A DNA stretch of 14,951 nucleotides from a bacterium. Its GTDB lineage: Bacteria > Verrucomicrobiota > Verrucomicrobiae > Limisphaerales > J093. A program made the position numbers and the translations under genes. Of the stretch, positions 7,959 through 14,951 are shown piece after piece; positions within the stretch are counted from its first letter, which is position 1; each line of letters opens with the position of its first letter. Below the pieces are notes generated by a model. The model was given only the letters and a program-made list of their open reading frames with translations. It searched no databases and had not been told where the DNA came from. The DNA lies in NCBI GenBank assembly GCA_021839785.1, contig JAKCAB010000513.1, positions 1-14,951 on the forward strand, in the 5' to 3' direction.

Positions 7959-8759
7959 TCAGCCGCGCCAGAAGGGATTGAGCACGTCATGCGCAGCGAC
8001 GCGCAAACCTTGCGCGATGGATTGCGTGATGTGGTTCTTCGCCATTTCCACCGCTCGCGGCAAGGCCAGGCCCAACGCGAGGTAGCCCGCGATCGCAGCC
8101 GAGTAAGTGCAGCCCGTGCCGTGGGTCGAGAAACCGGCCACGCGAGGCGCCGAGAGCAACAGCTCAGTTTCGCCATCGAAGAAAAGGTCCACCGCTTCGC
8201 GGAGCCCGCGCAAATGCCCGCCTTTGACCAGCGCCGGACAGCCGTGCCGTCGATGGATTTCACGCGCCGCCCAGCGCAAATCCTCCACCGACTCCAAGGG
8301 CCGACCTGCCAAGATGGCGGCCTCGTCCAGGTTCGGGGTGACCAAGGTCGCGAGCGGGAGCAATTCGTCCTGAAGCGCGCGCGTGGCCGCCGGCTGCAAA
8401 AGTCGCGCCCCGCTGGTGGCCACCATCACCGGATCCACCACCAACGGCGGGCGCTTGCCGACGCGCAAAAACTCCGCGACCACGCGGATGATGCCGCGGG
8501 AAAACAACATGCCGGTCTTGACCGCGCGCGGCGGGAACTCCTCGAACACGGCTTCGATTTGCTGGCGCACCAGCGCTTCGCGGCAGGCCTGGATGGCGCG
8601 CACGCCCCGCGGGTTTTGCGCGGTAACACAGGTGATCGCCGTCGTGCCCTGCACGCCCAAGGCGGCAAAGGTCTTGAGGTCGGCTTGAATGCCGGCCCCG
8701 CCGCCGCTGTCCGAACCGGCGATCGACAGGGCCACCGGCCAATGCTCACGACGTTGCAT
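7959..8759 (-). CDS. thiD: Hydroxymethylpyrimidine/phosphomethylpyrimidine kinase
   Basis: A 266-residue cytoplasmic ribokinase-fold enzyme that phosphorylates HMP and then HMP-phosphate to HMP-pyrophosphate, the pyrimidine half of thiamine. Family motifs are all present: SIAGSDSGGGAGIQADLKT (12-30), Q48 in CVTAQNP at the HMP-binding position, VVDPVMVATSG (107-117), TPNLDEA (141-147), VKGGH (178-182) and the anion-hole/catalytic GTGCT with C217. The length is normal and no extra ThiE domain is fused. No other thiamine gene lies in the window, so it may serve salvage or be unlinked from the rest of the pathway. The ATG at 8759 has no Shine-Dalgarno motif, and a promoter ends only 8 nt before it. 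I searched the 125-bp upstream gap for a TPP riboswitch and saw none. Confidence 0.96.
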   Translation of the reverse strand: MQRREHWPVALSIAGSDSGGGAGIQADLKTFAALGVQGTTAITCVTAQNPRGVRAIQACREALVRQQIEAVFEEFPPRAVKTGMLFSRGIIRVVAEFLRVGKRPPLVVDPVMVATSGARLLQPAATRALQDELLPLATLVTPNLDEAAILAGRPLESVEDLRWAAREIHRRHGCPALVKGGHLRGLREAVDLFFDGETELLLSAPRVAGFSTHGTGCTYSAAIAGYLALGLALPRAVEMAKNHITQSIAQGLRVAAHDVLNPFWRG

Positions 8760-8767
8760 AGGCGGCG

Positions 8768-8795
8768 ACTATACCGGGCGCCCGCGACTTGTCAG
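8768..8795 (-). promoter_or_regulatory. Sigma-70-like promoter of thiD, predicting a near-leaderless mRNA
   Basis: On the minus strand, CTGACA (8795-8790, 5 of 6 matches to the -35 consensus) and TATAGT (8773-8768, 5 of 6 to the -10) are separated by 16 bp. Transcription would begin near 8761, within a few bases of the thiD ATG at 8759. That agrees with the lack of any ribosome-binding site. The large palindrome lies 18 bp upstream of the -35. Confidence 0.55.
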
Positions 8796-8813
8796 CCTTC
8801 CGGCCAAACCGGC

Positions 8814-8853
8814 TGGCACAATAAATGTCGCAATTGCGACATTTATTGTGCCA
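8814..8853. repeat. Perfect 40-bp palindrome between mutY and thiD
   Basis: Twenty bases, TGGCACAATAAATGTCGCAA, are followed with no spacer by their exact reverse complement (8834-8853). The symmetry axis falls between 8833 and 8834 in CAA|TTG, and pairing fails only at 8813/8854. The AT-rich arms contrast with the GC-rich surroundings. It begins 26 nt beyond the mutY stop codon and ends 18 bp before the -35 box of the thiD promoter. No T-run follows on either strand, so it is not a standard terminator. It could be an operator, a cruciform-forming site or a dispersed repeat. Confidence 0.9.
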
Positions 8854-8884
8854 TCGGACGAGGCTCCTGGACAGGATTTCCGAA

Positions 8885-10012
8885 TCACGACGAAAAGCCC
8901 TGGGCCATGCGATCCAAGATTCGCCGGTGCGCAGCGGCGAACGCCCATCGCCTCAAAGCCGCGGGTGTCGCCCAGCGACCCGCCGATTGAGGCACGCGGG
9001 CGAACGGCTCGAACGCGACGCGGTAAACCTCCAACGCGATGCGGCTCTGCGTGATGATGTGTCGCACCCGCATCATGTGTCGCACCTCAAGCACGCCCGC
9101 GCCGAGCAATTCGCGCGCGGCCGCGAGCGGCGAGACTTCGGCGGTAACGGCACAATTCGGCAGTTCCCAAAGATGGGCGTTGACGCCACCAGCCGGGCGT
9201 TGCTGGACGAGCGTTCGCCCCCGGCGCAAACACAGGAACGCCAGGACACGCTGGAACCGGGTCGGACCCGCCGGGCTTTTGCGGGGCAACTCAGCGGCAA
9301 GGCCGTCGCGGCGCGCCACACACTTGCGCTTCAAAGGGCACGCCTCACAACGCGGAGTGCGTGGCGTGCAAACCACCGCGCCCAATTCCATCAAGGCTTC
9401 GTTCAAGGCCCCGCATGGCCGCGAGGCCACCCGCTTTGCCCACCGACCTCTCAAGCGCGACACCCGCCCGCGTTTGGTCCAAGTCGCCGCGGCACTGACG
9501 AGTTTACCGGCCAGGTTCCATAAGTGCTCGCGCACCGCCGGTTGTCGGATGTCGTCGCGGAGGCCGAACACGCGCGCCAGCACGCGCGTCACATTGCCGT
9601 CGAGCACGGGCGTGGGCTGGTTGAAGGCGAGGCTGCAAATCGCGCCGGCGGTGTAGCGGCCGATTCCCGGCAGCGCGAGCACGTCCGCGAAACGCCGCGG
9701 AAACCGCCCGCCGTAGTCGCGAACGATCGTTTGCGCCGCGCGCTGCAAATTGCGGGCGCGCGTGTAGTAGCCCAGTCCTTCCCAGAGCTTGAGCACGCGG
9801 TCGAGCGGCGCGCGCGCGAGCGTCTCGATCGTCGGCAGTTCGCGCAGCCAGCGTTCCCAGTACGGCACGACCGTGCGGACTTGAGTCTGCTGGAGCATCA
9901 CCTCGGAAACCCAGATGGCGTAAGGGTCGCGGGTGCGGCGCCAAGGCAGATCGCGCGCGTTGGCGGCGAACCACGAGAGCAGCGGCGGCACGAGGTCGGC
10001 TGGGTTCGGCAC
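8885..10012 (-). CDS. mutY: Adenine DNA glycosylase MutY with an unusual insertion
   Basis: A 375-residue base-excision repair enzyme that removes adenine mispaired with 8-oxoguanine. The HhH-GPD core carries E37 in SEVMLQQTQV, the helix-hairpin-helix LPGIGRYTAGA (114-124) and catalytic D138 in VLDGNVTR. The iron-sulfur loop is intact (C215-x6-C222-x2-C225-x5-C231). A NUDIX-like C-terminal domain covers about 250-370. Two oddities: residues about 174-200 form a basic, Trp-containing insertion (TWTKRGRVSRLRGRWAKRV), so D138 to the first cysteine is 77 residues against 54 in E. coli MutY; and the FSH loop that reads 8-oxoG reads ITQ (320-322). The start is GTG at 10012 without a Shine-Dalgarno motif; no better start is seen upstream. 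It is divergent from rnhC across 86 bp. Confidence 0.94.
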   Translation of the reverse strand: MPNPADLVPPLLSWFAANARDLPWRRTRDPYAIWVSEVMLQQTQVRTVVPYWERWLRELPTIETLARAPLDRVLKLWEGLGYYTRARNLQRAAQTIVRDYGGRFPRRFADVLALPGIGRYTAGAICSLAFNQPTPVLDGNVTRVLARVFGLRDDIRQPAVREHLWNLAGKLVSAAATWTKRGRVSRLRGRWAKRVASRPCGALNEALMELGAVVCTPRTPRCEACPLKRKCVARRDGLAAELPRKSPAGPTRFQRVLAFLCLRRGRTLVQQRPAGGVNAHLWELPNCAVTAEVSPLAAARELLGAGVLEVRHMMRVRHIITQSRIALEVYRVAFEPFARVPQSAGRWATPAALRRWAFAAAHRRILDRMAQGFSS

Positions 10013-10098
10013 CGGCGCAGCGTAGAGGCCGCAGCGCAGGCAGGCAAACGGCGGGGGCGTCGCTCGACAACCCCGGCCACCCAGCCTAGCTTCGCTGC

Positions 10099-11097
10099 GT
10101 GCCGGTACCTTTGACCTGCTTCACCTGCCGCTTGAACGATGCCCAAGCCGACGCGCTCGCCGCTTGGCTGCGCGCGCGCGGCGCCCGTTTCCGCGAGGTG
10201 CCTTACGCGCGGTTCGCCGCCGAAAAGGACGACTTCAACGCGGTTTTCTACGAGAGCGGCAAGTTAGTGGTCCAAGGCAAGGGCACGCAGGAATTCGTCG
10301 AGTTCACGCTCGAACCGGAGATTTTGAAACAGGCCCGGCTGGGCTACGAGGCAGTGCTGAATCCGGAGTTGGCGCTGCCCCGGTTCGGCGTGGACGAAAG
10401 CGGCAAGGGCGACTTCTTCGGGCCGTTGTGCGTGGCCGGCGTTTATGTGAACGAAAGCGTGGTCAAGGCCTGGCAGGACGCGGGCGTGCGCGACTCGAAA
10501 ACCATCGGCAGCGACCGCCGCGTGGCGGAACTGGCCAGGCGAATCCGCGAAACGCCCGGTTGTGTCTTCAGCGTGGTGCCGATCGGCAACGAGGCCTACA
10601 ACCGGCTCTACCGGTCCATGAAAAGCGTGAACCGCCTCCTCGCCTGGGGCCACGCGCGCGCGATCGAGAACCTGATGCTCCAACGTCATCGCATGAATCC
10701 CCTGCCCGTCCGCGCCATCAGCGATCAATTCGCGCAGGACAAGGCCACGGTGGCCAAGGCGCTCATGAGCCTGGGCCGCGAAATCGAACTGGTGCAGCGC
10801 CACAAGGCCGAAGCGGACCTGGCGGTGGCGGCGGCTTCCATTCTTGCGCGGGACGAATTTGTCAGCCGGCTGGGGAACCTGGAGAAGGAATTCGGGATCA
10901 AACTGCCGAAAGGCGCCTCCGCGGCCGTCGATGCCGCGGCGAAGGAATTCATCGCCCGGCACGGCGCGGAGAAATTGCCGGTCGTGGCCAAAATGCATTT
11001 TCGCACCGCCGCGCGGGCGCAAGGGCTGCCCGAGCCACCCCGCGTCGAATGGCGCGGCCGGAACCAGCCGCCGGCCGCCGCCCCTGCCCGACCATGA
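10099..11097 (+). CDS. rnhC: Ribonuclease HIII
   Basis: A 332-residue cytoplasmic nuclease that cuts the RNA strand of RNA-DNA hybrids. An N-terminal TBP-like substrate-binding domain about 1-85 (SGKLVVQGKGTQEF at 53-66) identifies type HIII rather than HII. The catalytic domain has D99-E100 in FGVDESGKGDFFGP, the DSKTI motif at 132, D209 in AISDQFAQD and D240 in HKAEADLAVAAASILAR; these match the DEDD set of characterised RNase HIII. The tail after about 305 is Pro/Ala-rich and probably disordered. The start is GTG at 10099, the first possible in this frame that keeps the whole TBP-like domain; no Shine-Dalgarno is visible. The stop overlaps the next start as ATGA. Confidence 0.95.
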   Translation: MPVPLTCFTCRLNDAQADALAAWLRARGARFREVPYARFAAEKDDFNAVFYESGKLVVQGKGTQEFVEFTLEPEILKQARLGYEAVLNPELALPRFGVDESGKGDFFGPLCVAGVYVNESVVKAWQDAGVRDSKTIGSDRRVAELARRIRETPGCVFSVVPIGNEAYNRLYRSMKSVNRLLAWGHARAIENLMLQRHRMNPLPVRAISDQFAQDKATVAKALMSLGREIELVQRHKAEADLAVAAASILARDEFVSRLGNLEKEFGIKLPKGASAAVDAAAKEFIARHGAEKLPVVAKMHFRTAARAQGLPEPPRVEWRGRNQPPAAAPARP

Positions 11098-11279
11098 AGC
11101 CTGCGTCGTCACCTTCGAAGAAGCCGCTGATTCCGAAGTTGATTTTAGCCGGGCTCGCGTTGTTAGTGCTGAGCTGGCTGGTGTCCATGATCCTGTATGT
11201 CCGCCGCGCCGCCAGCCAACCCCGCGGCGAGCCGGCGCCGGTGGTTCGGCCTGCGCCATCGAGACCTGCCCCGCACTGA
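11094..11279 (+). CDS. 61-residue single-span membrane protein, overlapping rnhC
   Basis: I do not recognise this small protein. It starts with basic residues (MKPASSPSKK), has one hydrophobic helix (about 13-36, LIPKLILAGLALLVLSWLVSMILYV), then RR at 37-38 and a Pro/Arg-rich tail (EPAPVVRPAPSRPAPH). Basic residues flank both ends of the helix, so orientation is uncertain. The ATG overlaps the rnhC stop by four bases (ATGA), so its translation is probably coupled to rnhC, and it has no Shine-Dalgarno of its own. The hydrophobic segment in a coupled frame argues for a real gene; short length and lack of a known family keep it moderate. Confidence 0.6.
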   Translation: MKPASSPSKKPLIPKLILAGLALLVLSWLVSMILYVRRAASQPRGEPAPVVRPAPSRPAPH

Positions 11280-11357
11280 ACCGCTGTTGGCTCACGGCCA
11301 TTCTGCGCCGGGGAATTCGCCGGCAGGTTCGGCAGACCAAACGGAGCGCGCGAAAGC

Positions 11358-12845
11358 CTACTCGCCCTCACCACCGCAGCGGGCACGCACAGCGCGGGCA
11401 GCTTCGGTCGCCGCCTGACTGACTTGCGAGTCCGGGTCGAGCATCTGCTCTTTGAGCGCGTCCAGGCAATGCTCCGTCCCGGCCGCGGCCAGCGCGGTGC
11501 AGGCGCGCCGCCGGGTGTCCGCGTGCTTTTCTTTGAGCAACGCCACAGCCGCCGGCTCCGCCGCGGGACCGAAGTGGCCCAGGATCTGTGCCGCGGTATC
11601 GGCCTCATAACTGCCCCGGGCGATCAGATCCGCCAACGGCATGATGGCCCGCGGATCCCCAATCCGCCGCAGCCCGGCGAGCAACTCTTGTCGGCTACCC
11701 GGCTCGGCGTACTTCAGCAGGCTCAGCATGGTTGGCAGTTGCGCGGCGGTGCCGTACTTGCCCAGCAGCCGCACAGCCACGTTGCGGGCAAAAGTGTCCG
11801 CGGCGCCGCTCAGCTTCACCGCGGCCGCCAGCAGCTCGGGGGCGGGCGATTCGATCTCGGCGTTCTGCAAGGAAGCCAGGGCCGCTTGACGCCGTACCTG
11901 GTCGTCGGCCTCCAAGTCGGCCACCAACTTCGCCAACGCCTCGGCGCTGATGGGCGGCGCCGGTTGCGTGCGTGCGGACTCCGCCTTCAACGCCTTGGCC
12001 AACTCGTCGCCTGCGAGCAACCGCACGCTGAGCACGAACGGCCGCCGCAAGGTCAAGGTCTCGGTGGTGATGGTCGAATCGCAACGGAACTCGACGCTGC
12101 GCAGGCAGCCCCGTTGCCGGTCGAAGACCGCTGCGCCTTCGGCTGTGGCGCGCAACCGCGGGACGTCCCCCGATTTTAGCCGGCTTGCCGCTTCGATCCT
12201 TTTCGTGATGGTTACCGCCTCCGCCGTCGTCTCGCCAAATTTTACGTGGGCGGTGCGGGTGGCGGCGAGCAACGCCTGCGACCGGCCAGGATAATAGGAG
12301 CTGGAGTAACGCCCGCCGTAGCTGCCGTCTCGGGCGGGCGTCTCGTCTTCGATCCACAGCTCAACCGTCGTCTGCGACTCCGTCTCGCCGGGTGCGGGCA
12401 AGGGCTGGAACAACACCTCGGCCAGGCTGCCCAAGGGTGCCGGGAGTGCGGGGGCCATACCTGGCGCGCGCAGAACTTGGCCGCGGTCGTCAACGCGCAC
12501 TTCGAAGATCGGGGGGAAGCCCATCGGCTGGCGCAGGAGCGGGGGTGGGAAACCGTACGGGTCCGGGAAGGGAGTCGCCGGCCCGCGAGATCCTTCGGGC
12601 TTGAGCCCGCCGCTCAGGCGAACAGCCGCCACCCCATCGACGACCTTGCCGGAGTCCACGAACACCACCCCGGAGAACTTCATGCTTTCCTCCGGCGCCG
12701 TGGACTCGAGTGTGACTTGGTAGGCGTTCGTTTGGCCGCGAACGAAGCGGTACTTCAACTGGTTCGAGTCCCCGGTTTCGGCGGCGTAGTTCGGGAGAGT
12801 CACCGCAAAGAACAATGCGATCAACGAGGAGGCGGGTGGTTTCAT
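11358..12845 (-). CDS. Exported HEAT-repeat protein of unknown function
   Basis: A 495-residue protein. Residues 1-22 form a signal peptide (MKPPASSLIALFFAVTLPNYAA), so it is probably periplasmic or secreted. Residues about 28-280 are strand-rich (LKYRFVRGQTNAYQVTLES, then SGVVFVDSGKVVDGVAAVRL), with a Pro/Phe-rich linker near 86-112 (YGFPPPLLRQPMGFPP) and a Tyr/Ser-rich patch (YGGRYSSSYYPGRS, 176-189). The C-terminal 190 residues are helical HEAT-like repeats (for example AQLPTMLSLLKYAEPGSRQELLAGLRRIGDPRAI at 368-401 and the block near 446-490), usually protein-binding scaffolds. I chose the ATG at 12845, which begins the signal peptide; the frame is open back to 13019 but the extra 58 residues are unlike a leader. 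It lies downstream of the SulP gene on the same strand with a 210-bp gap and converges on the small membrane protein gene. Confidence 0.82.
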   Translation of the reverse strand: MKPPASSLIALFFAVTLPNYAAETGDSNQLKYRFVRGQTNAYQVTLESTAPEESMKFSGVVFVDSGKVVDGVAAVRLSGGLKPEGSRGPATPFPDPYGFPPPLLRQPMGFPPIFEVRVDDRGQVLRAPGMAPALPAPLGSLAEVLFQPLPAPGETESQTTVELWIEDETPARDGSYGGRYSSSYYPGRSQALLAATRTAHVKFGETTAEAVTITKRIEAASRLKSGDVPRLRATAEGAAVFDRQRGCLRSVEFRCDSTITTETLTLRRPFVLSVRLLAGDELAKALKAESARTQPAPPISAEALAKLVADLEADDQVRRQAALASLQNAEIESPAPELLAAAVKLSGAADTFARNVAVRLLGKYGTAAQLPTMLSLLKYAEPGSRQELLAGLRRIGDPRAIMPLADLIARGSYEADTAAQILGHFGPAAEPAAVALLKEKHADTRRRACTALAAAGTEHCLDALKEQMLDPDSQVSQAATEAARAVRARCGGEGE

Positions 12846-12965
12846 AAACGCAACGGTACGCAGAACCCGTGCGTCGGCAAGCTTGCATCCGCAACTTGTC
12901 GCCGAGGCGCCAAAGCGCGGTGCAAAACCGGACTGGATTTCGACGAAGCGGAGGAGAAACAAGGC

Positions 12966-12988
12966 CTCCAGCACTCCCAGAGCCGGAG
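12966..12988 (-). terminator. Weak hairpin between the SulP and HEAT-repeat genes
   Basis: On the minus strand a 7-bp stem with one G-A mismatch closes a 9-nt loop and is followed by GCCTTGTTTC. It lies in the 210-bp gap after the transporter stop and could stop its transcript, but it lacks a proper T-tract. Confidence 0.2.
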
Positions 12989-13055
12989 CCCCTTTGAGTG
13001 CGCGTTCACTGTCCGGCAACGACGGGACCCCAAGCGTGCGCGCCAGCCTGCCGGG

Positions 13056-14906
13056 TCAGATCTCGAAATCGCTGCCGTCGCGCGGCTCGGCGGAAACGTC
13101 CGGACCGGTCTTTTGCGGGTAGAACAGTCGGATCCCGCTGCGCCCTGGCAGGAGTTGCTTGGCGCGCAGCAGCGCCTTGCGAGTCGCGAGCGTGGGATTG
13201 GTTTCGGCGGGAAACACGTTCTCCGGTCCGATCAGCGCCAGCAGCCCGCTGTTGTTCAGCACGCGGCGCACGTCGGCGGTGCAACCGCTGATCAGCAGAT
13301 GCCGGCTGGTCTGGCGCAAATAGTCGTGCAGCGATTCGATCGCCATCACGGTGGAGGCGTCCAGGTGCCGGGCGTTTTTCATGCGCAGGATGAAGACGCG
13401 GATGTTTTCGTCCTCCGCCTGGCGGCGCACCTGTTCCTGGAACAAGTCCGCGGCGCCGAAGAAAAGTTCGCCTTCGACGTGGATGATGGAGATTTCCGGG
13501 TCCGGCCGCTGGCGTTTGTCGGCCAGTTCGGCGAGCTGGCCGTTCTCGTTGAAGGTGTATTCCGTCAGCGTGGGCGTGCTGGTCTTGAGCAGGAACAACG
13601 CGAACGACACGCCAATGCCCACGTAGATCGCCGTGTCCAGCTTCAGGAACAGCGCCACCCCGAGCGTCACGAAAAATACGGTGGCGTCCGAGCGCGTGGA
13701 ATGCGTGGCCACGCGGATTTGCGGCTTGCTGATCAGCTTGTACCCCACGCGCATCAGGTGCGCCGCCAGGGCCGCGACCGGGATGTAGTTGAAAACCGGG
13801 GTGACGAAGAACAGGACGAACACCACCACCACGCTGCTCAGCATGGACGAAAGCTGGGACGCCGCGCCGCTCTGGTAATTGACCGCCGAACGCGTGAACG
13901 ACGAGGAACCCGGCACCACGCCAAACAGGCCGGCAGCGACGTTGCCCGCGCCCATGCCCATCAATTCCTGATTGGAATCGAGCCGCTGCCCGCTTTTCGC
14001 CGCCAGCGACTTGGTGATGGCCGTGGCTTCGAGCATGCCGATGATGGCGATGGCGATGGCGGTGTTGATCAGCCGCGGCAAAATGCTGAGCTGTTCGTTC
14101 AGCGAAGGCAGGTTCGTCAGCGTCGGCAGCACGGCCGCGAGCGCGCCTTCGTCCTTGACCATCTTGAACGGAACGTGGGGATTGAATTCCGCGAAAAGGC
14201 GGGCGGCGAGTCCGAGAAACGCCAGGCCAAACAACGCCTCCGGCCAGGCGGGTCGATAGCGTTTGATGCCCTCGAAAATCGCCAGCGTCAGGACGCCGAT
14301 CGCCGCTGCCCACCCGGAGCCCCGGCCGTTCGCCAGCGCCGTGCCCACTTGCTGCAAGTCGGCCAGGAACCGCTCGCCCGGCGGACTCGCGAAACCCAGA
14401 AAGTTGTGAAGCTGGCTGCTGATCAACAGCACCCCGATCGCCGTCGTGTATCCCACCACCACGGACCGGGAGATGAACTTGGTGACTTCCCCGAAGTGGA
14501 ACAGACCGGCGACGAATTGGATGGCGCCGATCAGGAACGCCAGGTAGGCGGCCAGCGCCAGCGGATGCAGCCCCAGATCGGCGTTGGCCGCGATGGTGGC
14601 CGCGGTGATGAGCGAAACCGACGTGGTGGGGCCGAACACGTGGTGGTGCGACGAAAAAAACAAGGCGCTGACGAAGCCCCCCACCACGATGGAAAGGATG
14701 ACCGACATCGGCGGGAGACCGAGAATCAGCGCAAAGCCGATGGCCTGCGGGATCGAAACCAGCGTCAGCGTCGCCCCAGCGACCAAATCGCGCCGCAACT
14801 TGGCCGTCGAGTAGTGGCGAAACTCCTGGACGAACGGCAGCCGTTTCGTGGGCAGCAACTCCCACCACCTCGACCAACCTTTGGATGTCTCCGCTGTTCG
14901 GCTCAC
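13056..14906 (-). CDS. SulP-family anion transporter with STAS domain
   Basis: A 616-residue inner-membrane carrier of the SLC26/SulP family, which moves sulfate, bicarbonate or similar anions; the substrate cannot be decided from sequence. The N-terminal SulP signature is clear (DLVAGATLTLVSIPQAIGFA at 40-59, then GPTTSVSLI near 92-100). About ten or more hydrophobic segments span 40-440, with the family motif region at 308-343 (RLDSNQELMGMGAGN, then FTRSAVN). The C-terminal STAS domain, about 470-567, is cytoplasmic and regulatory; its helix-capping loop reads LDAST (515-519), keeping the Asp and a Ser. The gene starts at GTG 14906 with GAGGGG 3 nt upstream, the one good ribosome-binding site in the window. 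No carbonic anhydrase or sulfur gene sits beside it to suggest the substrate. Confidence 0.93.
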   Translation of the reverse strand: MSRTAETSKGWSRWWELLPTKRLPFVQEFRHYSTAKLRRDLVAGATLTLVSIPQAIGFALILGLPPMSVILSIVVGGFVSALFFSSHHHVFGPTTSVSLITAATIAANADLGLHPLALAAYLAFLIGAIQFVAGLFHFGEVTKFISRSVVVGYTTAIGVLLISSQLHNFLGFASPPGERFLADLQQVGTALANGRGSGWAAAIGVLTLAIFEGIKRYRPAWPEALFGLAFLGLAARLFAEFNPHVPFKMVKDEGALAAVLPTLTNLPSLNEQLSILPRLINTAIAIAIIGMLEATAITKSLAAKSGQRLDSNQELMGMGAGNVAAGLFGVVPGSSSFTRSAVNYQSGAASQLSSMLSSVVVVFVLFFVTPVFNYIPVAALAAHLMRVGYKLISKPQIRVATHSTRSDATVFFVTLGVALFLKLDTAIYVGIGVSFALFLLKTSTPTLTEYTFNENGQLAELADKRQRPDPEISIIHVEGELFFGAADLFQEQVRRQAEDENIRVFILRMKNARHLDASTVMAIESLHDYLRQTSRHLLISGCTADVRRVLNNSGLLALIGPENVFPAETNPTLATRKALLRAKQLLPGRSGIRLFYPQKTGPDVSAEPRDGSDFEI

Positions 14907-14909
14907 GTT

Positions 14910-14915
14910 CCCCTC
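14910..14915 (-). promoter_or_regulatory. Ribosome-binding site of the SulP gene
   Basis: GAGGGG on the minus strand lies 3 nt before the GTG at 14906. It fixes that start, since the frame has no ATG near the SulP signature, and it stands out because other genes here lack such a motif. Confidence 0.6.
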
Positions 14916-14951
14916 AAAACAAAGGGCCGCTGGGCGGCGGGGAGATCGGAA

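Noticed and set aside
8814..8853. Palindrome as a Rho-independent terminator of mutY
   Set aside because: No T-run on either strand after the stem, no loop, and AT-rich arms; a standard terminator nearby (4683-4710) looks quite different.
8814..8853. Sigma-54 promoter suggested by TGGCAC at the palindrome edge
   Set aside because: The partner TTGCA/T element is not at the required five-base spacing.
8760..8884. TPP riboswitch upstream of thiD
   Set aside because: No CTGAGA-type core or matching P-helices, and the proposed transcript start leaves no room for one.
8825..9523. Plus-strand frame beginning inside the palindrome and running antisense to mutY
   Set aside because: The start codon is just part of the palindrome; the translation is Arg-rich and lacks any family pattern, while mutY on the other strand is intact.
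11307..11324. Hairpin GCCGG/CCGGC between the convergent small membrane gene and HEAT-repeat gene
   Set aside because: Only five base pairs, an eight-base loop and no T-run; expected by chance at this GC content.
12846..13019. 58-residue N-terminal extension of the HEAT-repeat protein
   Set aside because: The ATG at 12845 begins a good signal peptide; the extension would bury it and lacks a ribosome-binding site.

Overview
The window is about 15 kb of GC-rich, gene-dense bacterial chromosome. It probably comes from the Verrucomicrobiota (Pedosphaera/Limisphaerales-like). This is inferred from four things: a very large two-component propeller sensor kinase of the type common in that phylum, an exported AP-endonuclease-2-fold isomerase, an RNase HIII (frequent in PVC bacteria), and near-absence of Shine-Dalgarno sequences. 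No phage, IS, CRISPR, tRNA or rRNA was seen, and no gene looks foreign.

Layout. (1) 1-3459, minus: a two-component operon, with a propeller-sensor histidine kinase followed 11 nt later by a response regulator cut by the window edge. (2) 3460-3775: a divergent regulatory region with a repeated short motif and a candidate promoter. (3) 3776-5227, plus: an exported sugar-phosphate isomerase/epimerase-like protein, a textbook intrinsic terminator, then a small protein of unknown function. (4) 5248-10012, minus: mutY, then thiD, then a secreted kexin-like S8 protease. A perfect 40-bp palindrome lies between mutY and thiD. (5) 10099-11279, plus: rnhC (RNase HIII), divergent from mutY, with a 61-residue single-span membrane protein overlapping its stop codon. 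(6) 11358-14906, minus: a SulP anion transporter with a STAS domain, then an exported HEAT-repeat protein.

How the genes relate. The kinase and regulator form one signalling unit. mutY and rnhC are both genome-maintenance genes read from a shared 86-bp gap. The other neighbours share no obvious pathway: thiD stands alone without other thiamine genes, and the protease, HEAT protein and transporter look like independent envelope functions. No multi-gene system of a new kind is evident. The strongest unexplained signal is the 40-bp palindrome at 8814-8853. It lies about 18 bp upstream of a good sigma-70-like promoter that would produce an almost leaderless thiD transcript. Second is an unusual MutY with an inserted basic segment and a changed 8-oxoG-recognition loop.
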